Below, piece after piece: positions 18,351 to 26,302 of a stretch of 41,241 nucleotides of DNA. The stretch's first letter is position 1; each line of letters opens with the position of its first letter. Both the position numbers and the translations under genes were made by a program. Below the pieces are notes generated by a model. It did not search any database and was not told the origin of the DNA. It saw only the letters and a program-made list of their open reading frames with translations. Source of the stretch: Ciceribacter sp. L1K22 (GTDB taxonomy: Bacteria; Pseudomonadota; Alphaproteobacteria; Rhizobiales; Rhizobiaceae); contig NZ_JAGFPK010000009.1 of the NCBI RefSeq assembly GCF_017599385.1, forward strand, positions 1 through 41,241. Reading direction: 5' to 3'.

Positions 18351-19394
18351 TCAGGCCGGCTCGGTGCGCAACAGCCAGTCCACGAAGGTGCCGGTGTCGG
18401 CGCTGGCCGGTGCCGTGCCGCTTCGCGCCGCCGCGCGCGCCTCTGTGGGACTGAAGCCGTATCGGGCGTGGAACTGCCGATAGAAGGACGAGAGGTTGGT
18501 AAAGCCGTATTCGTAGGCGATCGAGCTGACCAGCCGGCCGTCCGACGTCTTCGAGAGCGCGGCATAGCAGGCCGCGAGACGGCGATTGCGGATATAGGTC
18601 GCGACGCCACCCTGTTCCGCGAAGAGATAATAGAGCTGGCGGCGCGACACGCCGATCGTGGCGCAGATATGGTCGGCGCTCAGGTCGGGCGAGCGGAGAT
18701 TGGCGTTGATGTGGCGACGCGCCCGGTCGAACTGCACGGCTGCGATCGGCGCCTGCGCGCTTTCGAGCGTCGCCGGCGTGCCGGCGATCATCGCCCGCAT
18801 CAACTGCCCGAACGCATCGCCGACGGCCGAGGCCTCGCCGACCGTCAGATGGTTGGCGCGGTTGGCGATCGATACCAGGAAATCGCGCAGGATCTGCGAC
18901 ATCGGCCCCTGCACCAGTTGATGCGCGGCGCGGTCCAGCTGGTCGGCGATGTCCCAGAAGTCGTCGCGGGTGAAGAATACGCCGCTGTAATTGGTTTTGT
19001 CCATCACGCCGGAAAAGGGGCTGGCATAGGAGTGCAGGATCAGCTGGCCGGCCGGCACCTTGAACTCGCTGTCCCGGCTTTCGTAGCCCACCGGCCCCTG
19101 CGTCACCACGCTGATGCACCAGTGGTCGAAGCCGGATCGCCGGACGATATCGTGCGTGTAGCGGAAGTTCATCGGCGAGAGCTCGAACGAGGTCAGTTGC
19201 AGCGAGCCGAGGCGATAGGAGTCGGCGCTGGCGCGAAAGCCCTGCGATGGCGGCGTGATCGCCTCCAGGTCGCACATCGAGGACGTGAACTCGCACCAGG
19301 CGTCGAACTGCTCCTCCTGCCGTATGCTTTCGGTCGAAAACCTGAGGTTCGGTATCCGCGTCCGGTCGCCGGCCAGGCTGTCATGTAGGCTCAT
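18351..19394 (-). CDS. AraC-family transcriptional regulator
   Basis: 347 residues from ATG 19394 (MSLHDSLAGDRTRIPN). An upstream in-frame extension to 19607 is rejected as low-complexity basic sequence outside the family's normal length, although the ribosome site at 19394 is weak. The N-terminal sensor region (about 20-200) resembles the AraC-binding-like domain (PF14525 type). The C-terminal domain (about 235-335) has LSADHICATIGVSRRQLYYLF and SSIAYEYGFTNLSSFYRQF followed by RYGFSPTEAR. It is similar in size and build to the AraC protein at 3005-4024 but not closely related in sequence. It probably forms an operon with the BASS transporter and is divergent from the class A pair at 19954-24871; either could be its target. 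Confidence 0.92.
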   Translation of the reverse strand: MSLHDSLAGDRTRIPNLRFSTESIRQEEQFDAWCEFTSSMCDLEAITPPSQGFRASADSYRLGSLQLTSFELSPMNFRYTHDIVRRSGFDHWCISVVTQGPVGYESRDSEFKVPAGQLILHSYASPFSGVMDKTNYSGVFFTRDDFWDIADQLDRAAHQLVQGPMSQILRDFLVSIANRANHLTVGEASAVGDAFGQLMRAMIAGTPATLESAQAPIAAVQFDRARRHINANLRSPDLSADHICATIGVSRRQLYYLFAEQGGVATYIRNRRLAACYAALSKTSDGRLVSSIAYEYGFTNLSSFYRQFHARYGFSPTEARAAARSGTAPASADTGTFVDWLLRTEPA

Positions 19395-19953
19395 TTGCAG
19401 TCGCTCGCTTGAAATTCTTTTATGAGGTGATTTTCGTATCAAATATCGAAACCGGTGCCGTTCTGGTGCCCCGGTCGGAGGGCCATGCACGCAAACCGCG
19501 TCGCAGCGCCGCAAATGCATTCCACGGCGTATCGTTCGGAAAATAGCCGTCGCTGCACAAAACGCAATGACTTGTGCACGCACCGCGATTTGCAGGGCCG
19601 CGCCCAATTTTTTTCCAAGTGGTAAAAGTTCACCGTTTTGTGCTCCGGCCGCTACCGGCTGATCCCGGCTGCGGTTCTCCTACGATTTCACAAGGGGCGC
19701 GGCATGTGATGCGCGGCACAGCAAGTACGGCCGCCGATCTGGCAAGGGGGGGGCGATTGAACGCGACCGCGCCGCCGCCCGGAATGAAAAGATGTCGAAG
19801 ACACCGACACCGCCTGCGCGCGGCGGTGATGAAACAGCAGGGCTGTGCCTCAAGGCACGGCGATCGCGCCCGGCGGAACCGCATGAGGCGGCATGTACGA
19901 ACCCGCCGGGCGCGACACGACGACCGTTTTGAACGATGTGAAGGACCAATGAG
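19395..19953. promoter_or_regulatory. 559-bp divergent control region, no gene; structured leader at its right end
   Basis: No convincing coding sequence. Near the AraC gene there is an imperfect inverted repeat around 19432-19452 (TTTCGTA ... TATCGAAA). A run of eight G lies at 19746-19753. Three successive hairpins follow: CACCGCC/GGCGGTG (19808-19814 with 19822-19828), GTGCC/GGCAC (19845-19849 with 19854-19858), and a perfect 12-bp GC-rich pair at 19865-19876 with 19903-19914. The ribosome site AAGGA (19941-19945) of the class A gene is 26 bp beyond the last stem. No obvious -10/-35 could be assigned. Confidence 0.5.
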
Positions 19954-22446
19954 ATGAGCTCGAACGCAACCGGAACCAACGAAATCGTTGTCAGCACGAC
20001 AACCGCGAGCGGGATGAACGACCCGACCGTCACCTTGCTACCGGCTGGCGGCTGGATCGCCATCTGGTCGGCGACTGACGACGCCGATAACACCCATGTA
20101 TTTATGCAGCGCTTCGACGCAGCGGGAGATCCCGTGGGCGCCGAAATCCCGGTGGGTGATCCTGACGTGGAGCATTTTAAGCCGACGGTGGTCGCTCTTG
20201 CGGACGGCGGCTTTATCGTGACGAGCGACGGGGGCCCGATCGTCCAGCAGCGTTTCGACGCCGATGGCAATACGGTCGGCGCGGAAACGCAGGTCAATAC
20301 GACCGGGGGCGATGTGCGTCTTGTCAAAAGCGTGGCTCTTTCCGACGGCGGCTGGGTCACGACCTGGCAAGCGGGTTCCGGCAATGAGGACGTGTTGCAG
20401 CAGCGTTTCGACGCCGACGGCAATACGGTCGGCGCGGAAACGCAGGTCAATACGACGACGTCGGGTCGGCATGTCTTCCCCGACTTGGTGGCCCTTTCCG
20501 ACGGCGGCTGGGTTGTTACATGGTTTGTCGTCGACGGGAATATATTCCTGCAGCGGTTCGACGCCAATGGGGATAAGGTCGACGGCGAGACGCGGGTCAA
20601 TTCGACGAGCGCGGGAACGCAGCGATTTCCGGCCGTTGCCGCGCTTTCGGATGGTGGCTGGGTGGTGACCTGGGAGTCGCCCGATGCCGACCAGACCGGC
20701 ATTTTCCAGCAGCGCTACGACAGCGACGGCGACGCCGTCGGCGGGGAGACGCAGGTCAATGCGACCAGCACCAGTTTCCAGAGCGATGCGGACGTCGTCG
20801 CGCTTTCAGATGGCGGCTGGGTGGTGACGTGGCAGTCCTTTGGCCAGGATGGCGACAGCTACGGCATTTATCAACAGCGCTACGATAGCGACGGCAATGC
20901 GGTCGGAACCGAGACGCTCGTCAATGTGACGACGGAAGGCTACCAGGATAGTGCTTCCGTGACCGCCCTGCCCAATGGCGGCTGGATCGTCAGCTGGGTA
21001 TCGGAGGACCCGGTTACCTCTAAGCCAGTCGTCCACCAGCGCATCTTCGCCTCGGATGTCGAAGGCACCTCGGGCAATGACACCCTGACGGGCACGGTGT
21101 TTGACGAAACGCTGATCGGCGGCGCCGGCAACGACACCTACTATGTCGATAATGCCGGCGACGTGGTGGTCGAGGAGGCGGATGCCGGCACGGACACGGT
21201 GCGCGCCAACCGCAGCTATGTCCTCGGCGCCAATGTCGAAAACCTCGTGCTGACAGGCACCGGCAATACCAGCGGCACCGGCAACAGCCTGGACAACGTC
21301 ATGACAGGCAACAGCGGCAACAACACGCTGAACGGTGAGGCAGGCAATGACACGCTCAAGGGCGGTTCCGGCAACGACACGCTGAATGGCGGTTCTGGCG
21401 CCGACCGCATGGAAGGCGGCTCCGGCAACGACACCTATTATGTCGACAATGCCGGAGACGTGGTGGTCGAGAGCTGGGGCGGCGGCACCGACACCGTGCG
21501 CGCAAGCCGCAGCTACACGCTCGGCAGCAATGTCGAGAACCTGGTGCTGACGGGCACGGGCAATACCAGCGGCACCGGCAACAGCCTGAACAACACGATC
21601 ACCGGCAACAGCGGCAACAACACGCTGAATGGCAGCTCCGGCAATGACAGCCTGAGCGGCGGTGCGGGCAATGACCGCCTGATCGGCGGTTCCGGCAACG
21701 ACACGCTGAACGGCGGCACCGGCGCCGACCGCATGGAAGGCGGCTCGGGCAACGACACCTACTATGTCGATCATTCCGGCGACGTCGTGGTCGAGAGCTC
21801 GGGCGGCGGCACGGATACGGTGCGGGCCAGCCGCAGCTATACGCTGGGCAGCAATCTGGAAAAGCTCGTGCTGACAGGCACGGGCAATACCAGCGGCGCC
21901 GGCAATTCGCTCTCCAACACGATCGGTGGCAATTCCGGCAACAACACGCTGAACGGCTACAGCGGCAATGACAGTTTGAGCGGCGGGGCCGGAAACGACA
22001 GCCTGTACGGCGGTTCCGGCAATGACAGCCTTCTCGGCGGTTCCGGTAACGACCGGATGAAGGGCGGCTCGGGCAATGATAAGCTGACCGGCAGTTCCGG
22101 CGCTGATGTGCTTTTCGGTGACTCGGGCGCCGATCGCTTCATCTTCAAGTCCCTGTCGGACAGCACGGTCTCGTCGTCCGGCCGCGACACGATCGAGGAT
22201 TTTTCGCGCAGCCAGGGCGACCGGATCGACCTCTCGGCGATCGACGCCTCGACCAAATCCTCCGGCAACCAGGCCTTCTCCTTCGTCGGCGAGAAGTCCT
22301 ATTCCGGCAAGGCCGGCGAGCTTCGCTACGTCAACAAGGACGGCGACACCTTCATCTACGGCGACGTCAACGGCGACAGGAAATCCGATTTCTCGATCAA
22401 GATCGACGCCAATATCGACCTCGTGAAGGGCGATTTCATTTTGTGA
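19954..22446 (+). CDS. Class A array protein: seven-repeat propeller-like head + RTX + type I export domain
   Basis: 830 residues, ATG 19954 with AAGGA 8 nt upstream. Begins MSSNATGTNE. Seven blades (about 8-366), some short for lack of the QDG loop (for example GGPIVQQRF, VDGNIFLQRF). After ASDVEGTSGNDTLTG come three linker modules (DTYYVDNAGDVV twice, DTYYVDHSGDVV), a long nonapeptide block (SGNDSLYGGSGNDSLLGG) and an export domain from about 725 (GADRFIFK) ending KGDFIL. The 3' 900 bp is almost the same as in the next gene. It follows a leader with three hairpins, so its expression may depend on RNA structure (inference). Confidence 0.9.
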   Translation: MSSNATGTNEIVVSTTTASGMNDPTVTLLPAGGWIAIWSATDDADNTHVFMQRFDAAGDPVGAEIPVGDPDVEHFKPTVVALADGGFIVTSDGGPIVQQRFDADGNTVGAETQVNTTGGDVRLVKSVALSDGGWVTTWQAGSGNEDVLQQRFDADGNTVGAETQVNTTTSGRHVFPDLVALSDGGWVVTWFVVDGNIFLQRFDANGDKVDGETRVNSTSAGTQRFPAVAALSDGGWVVTWESPDADQTGIFQQRYDSDGDAVGGETQVNATSTSFQSDADVVALSDGGWVVTWQSFGQDGDSYGIYQQRYDSDGNAVGTETLVNVTTEGYQDSASVTALPNGGWIVSWVSEDPVTSKPVVHQRIFASDVEGTSGNDTLTGTVFDETLIGGAGNDTYYVDNAGDVVVEEADAGTDTVRANRSYVLGANVENLVLTGTGNTSGTGNSLDNVMTGNSGNNTLNGEAGNDTLKGGSGNDTLNGGSGADRMEGGSGNDTYYVDNAGDVVVESWGGGTDTVRASRSYTLGSNVENLVLTGTGNTSGTGNSLNNTITGNSGNNTLNGSSGNDSLSGGAGNDRLIGGSGNDTLNGGTGADRMEGGSGNDTYYVDHSGDVVVESSGGGTDTVRASRSYTLGSNLEKLVLTGTGNTSGAGNSLSNTIGGNSGNNTLNGYSGNDSLSGGAGNDSLYGGSGNDSLLGGSGNDRMKGGSGNDKLTGSSGADVLFGDSGADRFIFKSLSDSTVSSSGRDTIEDFSRSQGDRIDLSAIDASTKSSGNQAFSFVGEKSYSGKAGELRYVNKDGDTFIYGDVNGDRKSDFSIKIDANIDLVKGDFIL
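21510..22446 (+). repeat. Near-identical 3' block shared with 23935-24871
   Basis: The last roughly 0.9 kb of the genes at 19954 and 22589 match almost base for base with an offset of 2425 bp, with only scattered third-position differences, whereas their 5' halves have little in common beyond the blade motif. This indicates recent duplication or gene conversion limited to the tail. Confidence 0.75.
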
Positions 22447-22588
22447 GCGGGCCGGGGACAGGGGACGTCGTGGGCGCTATCCGCGACGCTCTCCGGAAAC
22501 GATGCCCGGACCACGATTACCGCAAACGTCAATGTCTCATCGGTGACGCCCATGTCGCGCCGCCGCGAACAACATAGAGGGAAAGCAG

Positions 22589-24871
22589 ATGAGCTCGAAC
22601 GCCACCGCACAGACCGAAACAACCGTCTACACAGGGGATAACGGAACCGTCAGAGATGCCGGTATCGCAACGTTTGCCGATGGTGGTTGGCTCACGACAT
22701 GGCGCGCACGGACAAGCGATGACGACGATGCACCGATGATTGTCCTCCAGCAGCGGTTCGATGCCGCCGGCAATACCGTAGGCGAAACGGTCACTGTTTT
22801 TGAAGCTCCCGGCAGCGCGTATGGTCCCGCTGTTGCCACTCTCGATGATGGCGGATGGGTGACCGTGATGAGGACTGGCGGCGAGGACGGATTCGGTATC
22901 TACCAGTTCGTTTTCGATTCGAACGGCAATGCGGTCGGTTCGCCCGAGCGTCTCGACATGACCAACAAGTCGGGGTCAGATCCGCAGATCACGACGCTCG
23001 CGGATGGCGGCTGGGTCGTTGCCTGGGGCGGCAGCGGTAGCAACACGGCTGTCTATCAGCAGCGGTTCGATGCCGATGGCGACAAGGTCGGCGGCGAGAC
23101 GGCGGCCAGCCCCGCCAATGTCTCTTACCCGAGCACTGACGCTGTGATCGCCCTGCCGGATGGCGGCTGGATCACCTTCTGGATGTTTTATAACGACAGC
23201 ACGGCGCGTGACGTGTTCATGCAGAGGTTCGATGCGGACGGCTCTCCGACCGGTCTCATGTCGATGGTCAACACGACCATTCAGGACAATCAGGCTAGCC
23301 ATGATGCAGCCGTTCTCGCCGATGGCGGCTGGATCGTCACCTGGAACTCCGGGGACCAGGATGGAGACAGCGATGGGGTCTATCAGCAACGCTATGATGC
23401 CAACGGAAACAAGGTCGGCGGTGAAAGCAGGGTGAACACCACGACCGAGGGCAGCCAGAAGGAACCCTCGGTCGCCGCGCTCGATGACGGCGGCTGGGTC
23501 GTCGTCTGGCAGTCCTTTGGCGACAGTCAGCGCGGCATCTATCAGCAACGCTACGACAGTGACGGCAATCCGGTTGGCGGCGAGGAATTCGTTGCGACGA
23601 CCGAGGAGGCCTATGGCTATTTCCCCAAAGTCGAGGCCCTGCCGGGCGGGAATTGGGTCGTGACCTGGGCCGCCTTAAATGGATTCGAAATCAGAGCCGT
23701 CCACCAGCGCGTCTTCGCCTCGGATATCGAAGGCACTTCGGGCAATGATGTGCTGACCGGCACGGCGTTCAACGAGACGCTGACCGGCGGTGACGGCAAT
23801 GACAGGCTCGATGGCAAGGCCGGGGCGGATCGCATGGAAGGCGGCTCTGGCAACGACACCTATTATGTCGATAATGCCGGCGACGTGGTGGTCGAGAGCT
23901 CGAACGGCGGCACCGACACCGTGCGGGCAAGCCGCAGCTATACCCTCGGCGCCAATGTCGAAAACCTCGTGTTGACAGGGACCGGCAATACCAGCGGCAC
24001 CGGCAACAGCCTCAACAACACGATCACCGGCAACAGCGGCAACAACACGCTGAACGGCAGCTCCGGCAATGACAGCCTGAGCGGCGGTGCGGGCAATGAC
24101 CGCCTGATCGGCGGCTCCGGCAACGACACGCTGAACGGCGGCACCGGCGCCGACCGCATGGAAGGCGGCTCCGGCAACGACACCTACTATGTCGACAATT
24201 CCGGTGACGTGGTTGTCGAAAGCTCGGGCGGCGGCACCGACACGGTGCGGGCAAGCCGCAGCTATACGCTGGGCAGCAATCTGGAAAAGCTCGTGCTGAC
24301 AGGCACGGGCAATACCAGCGGTGCCGGCAATTCGCTCTCCAACACGATCGGCGGCAATTCCGGCAACAACACGCTGAACGGCTACAGCGGCAATGACAGT
24401 TTGAGCGGCGGCGCCGGCAACGACAGCCTGTACGGCGGCTCCGGCAATGACAGCCTTCTCGGCGGCTCCGGCAACGACCGGATGAAGGGCGGCTCGGGCA
24501 ATGACAAGCTGACCGGCAGTTCCGGCGCCGACGTGCTTTTCGGTGACTCGGGCGCCGACCGCTTCATCTTCAAGTCCCTGTCGGACAGCACGGTCTCATC
24601 GTCCGGCCGCGACACGATCGAGGATTTTTCCCGCAGCCAGGGCGACAAGATCGACCTCTCGGCCATCGACGCCTCGACGAAATCCTCCGGCAACCAGGCC
24701 TTCTCCTTCATCGGCGAGAAGTCCTATTCGGGCAAGGCGGGTGAGCTTCGCTACGTCAACAAGAACGGCGACACCTTCATCTACGGCGACGTCAACGGCG
24801 ACAGGAAATCCGACTTCTCGATCAAGATCGACGCCAATATCGACCTCGTGAAGGGCGATTTCATTCTGTAG
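22589..24871 (+). CDS. Class A array protein, close relative of the preceding gene
   Basis: 760 residues, ATG 22589 behind AGAGGGAAAG. Begins MSSNATAQTE. Seven blades (about 8-377), clearly different from those of the neighbour (for example FADGGWLTTW, LDDGGWVTVM, LPGGNWVVTW). It has two linker modules where the neighbour has three: a module-sized segment is absent, and the remainder is almost identical, including the unusual NLEKLVLTG in the last linker and DRMKGGSGNDKLTG. Export domain from about 654, ending KGDFIL, TAG stop. The 142-bp gap from the previous gene has no strong terminator, so the two are probably co-transcribed. Confidence 0.9.
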   Translation: MSSNATAQTETTVYTGDNGTVRDAGIATFADGGWLTTWRARTSDDDDAPMIVLQQRFDAAGNTVGETVTVFEAPGSAYGPAVATLDDGGWVTVMRTGGEDGFGIYQFVFDSNGNAVGSPERLDMTNKSGSDPQITTLADGGWVVAWGGSGSNTAVYQQRFDADGDKVGGETAASPANVSYPSTDAVIALPDGGWITFWMFYNDSTARDVFMQRFDADGSPTGLMSMVNTTIQDNQASHDAAVLADGGWIVTWNSGDQDGDSDGVYQQRYDANGNKVGGESRVNTTTEGSQKEPSVAALDDGGWVVVWQSFGDSQRGIYQQRYDSDGNPVGGEEFVATTEEAYGYFPKVEALPGGNWVVTWAALNGFEIRAVHQRVFASDIEGTSGNDVLTGTAFNETLTGGDGNDRLDGKAGADRMEGGSGNDTYYVDNAGDVVVESSNGGTDTVRASRSYTLGANVENLVLTGTGNTSGTGNSLNNTITGNSGNNTLNGSSGNDSLSGGAGNDRLIGGSGNDTLNGGTGADRMEGGSGNDTYYVDNSGDVVVESSGGGTDTVRASRSYTLGSNLEKLVLTGTGNTSGAGNSLSNTIGGNSGNNTLNGYSGNDSLSGGAGNDSLYGGSGNDSLLGGSGNDRMKGGSGNDKLTGSSGADVLFGDSGADRFIFKSLSDSTVSSSGRDTIEDFSRSQGDKIDLSAIDASTKSSGNQAFSFIGEKSYSGKAGELRYVNKNGDTFIYGDVNGDRKSDFSIKIDANIDLVKGDFIL

Positions 24872-24885
24872 CCATAAACGGTGGA

Positions 24886-24907
24886 CCGGGCGCCAAGGCG
24901 CGCCCGG
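24886..24907 (+). terminator. GC-rich hairpin after the class A pair
   Basis: CCGGGCGC (24886-24893) and GCGCCCGG (24900-24907) form an 8-bp perfect stem with a 6-nt loop, 14 bp after the stop. There is no T-run, so it may be a weak or Rho-assisted terminator. Confidence 0.4.
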
Positions 24908-25031
24908 CAGTCCTGCCAGCCCCCGGGCGCCGCAAGCCCGCAGTATGCTTCAGAACGCCCGTCATCTCTGTTATTGTTCTGCGACATGTCCCGCCCGAAG
25001 GACGGGGAACAAGCCTTGCACTTTGTGAATT

Positions 25032-26189
25032 GTGCGGCAAACGAGATCGGTTGCGGGGTTTTCCGTGGAGCATCGGGAGCGGGATGTCAGGGAGCGCATC
25101 TATGATGCGGTGTTCGAACCCGATCTGTGGCTTGACATTCTGACCGCCACAGAGGCGCTGTCCGGGGCGGCCAGCAGTTCGCTGATCGTTTTCGATGCCA
25201 CCAATCCGCTGCGGTTCGTTTCCACTCCGCGTTCACGACCGCTGATGGAGCGGTTCGTGGGCGAGGGGCTGTGGCGCGACAATCGCCGCATGCTGCATTA
25301 TCAGGCCAATCCCATCACCGGCTTTGTCCGCGCCGACGAGTATTTCGGCGCGGGCTTGCTGGCCGCCGATGCCCCCCACCGGCTGTGGGCGGAGCATGGT
25401 CTCGGCGCCCAGGTCGGCACGATCATCGCCATGCCGACCGGCCAGGTCGTGGCGCTCGCCTTCGAGCGATGGCTGGCCGATGGCCCGTTCCCCGCGGGCG
25501 CGCTCGCGACCTTCCAGCGCCTCTATGCCGATTTCGCCCGGGCCTGCCTGATCGGCACGCGCATGGCGACCGTGAAGGAGCGGGAACGGCTCGATGCGCT
25601 GACGACACTCGGCATCCCGGCCGCCATCCTGGGCGCCGGCGGCCGCCTGCGGGCCGCGAACGCCGATTTCGAGGCCCTGCGCAGCCTGTTCGTGCCGCTT
25701 GCCTATGACGGACTGGCGATCAATGACCGCGCGGTGGATACGATCTACCGCGCCTCGCTGCAGGATCTTCTGGCCGCAGGCGGCGGCGACGGGACTCCCA
25801 CGCCGACGGTCCGCTCGATCGCCGTGCCGGTGGCGGACGACCGTCCCCCCATGCTGGTTCATCTGATGCCGCTCGGGCGGGTGGGGCTGGATCTCTTTTC
25901 GTCCGGCCGCGTGCTCGTCGCCGTCTCGCCGCTTTCGGCGTCAGGACTGGTGCCGTCACCGACGCTGCTGTCTGGCCTGTTCGACCTCACACCGGCCGAG
26001 GCCCGTCTTGCCCGTTTCCTGGCGGGCGGTGGGTCGGTCAAGGCGGCCGCCGCATCCTTCGCGGTCACGGAAAAGACCGCCCGTACCTATCTGGAGCGCA
26101 TCTTCCGCAAGACCGGCGCCACCAGCCAGGCGCAACTGGTCGCGCTGTTGAACAGTGGACCGGCCTCCGGCATTTCCACGCCGGACTGA
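25032..26189 (+). CDS. LuxR-type (GerE helix-turn-helix) transcriptional regulator
   Basis: About 385 residues. The C-terminal domain (about 318-380) is a LuxR/GerE helix-turn-helix: DLTPAEARLARFLAGGGSVK, then AASFAVTEKTARTYLERIF and RKTGATSQAQLVALL. The N-terminal 300 residues have no autoinducer-binding signature that I can see; a PAS-like segment is possible near residues 185-290. The start is uncertain: GTG 25032 gives the full frame, GTG 25065 (VEHRERDV) would remove 11 residues, and no ATG is available in frame. Neither has a convincing Shine-Dalgarno. It stands on the same strand just before the class A gene at 26303, and a perfect palindrome lies between them. Control of that gene is a reasonable inference. 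Confidence 0.88.
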   Translation: MRQTRSVAGFSVEHRERDVRERIYDAVFEPDLWLDILTATEALSGAASSSLIVFDATNPLRFVSTPRSRPLMERFVGEGLWRDNRRMLHYQANPITGFVRADEYFGAGLLAADAPHRLWAEHGLGAQVGTIIAMPTGQVVALAFERWLADGPFPAGALATFQRLYADFARACLIGTRMATVKERERLDALTTLGIPAAILGAGGRLRAANADFEALRSLFVPLAYDGLAINDRAVDTIYRASLQDLLAAGGGDGTPTPTVRSIAVPVADDRPPMLVHLMPLGRVGLDLFSSGRVLVAVSPLSASGLVPSPTLLSGLFDLTPAEARLARFLAGGGSVKAAAASFAVTEKTARTYLERIFRKTGATSQAQLVALLNSGPASGISTPD

Positions 26190-26220
26190 AAATCCGTGAA
26201 GCGCAATTTTCTGTCCGCCG

Positions 26221-26236
26221 GTCGGCATATGCCGAC
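26221..26236. promoter_or_regulatory. Perfect 16-bp palindrome, candidate operator
   Basis: GTCGGCATATGCCGAC equals its own reverse complement over all 16 bases. It lies 31 bp after the LuxR-type gene and 66 bp before the start of the next class A gene. A dyad of this size upstream of a target is what a dimeric LuxR-type regulator would bind. Without a T-run it is not a terminator. Confidence 0.5.
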
Positions 26237-26302
26237 TGCCGCCGCTCCCGTTTCTTCCTAGCTTGCCCGGCATCAGGCCAACGATGAGCGGGAGAAACAG
26301 CT

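Noticed and set aside
17392..19296. Open frame of 634 codons on the minus strand across the BASS and AraC genes
   Set aside because: It is in a different frame from two well supported genes and is arginine-rich with no domain.
19574..19957. 127-codon frame in the control region before 19954
   Set aside because: It is arginine-rich with no ribosome site, and it covers the three hairpins; more likely non-coding.
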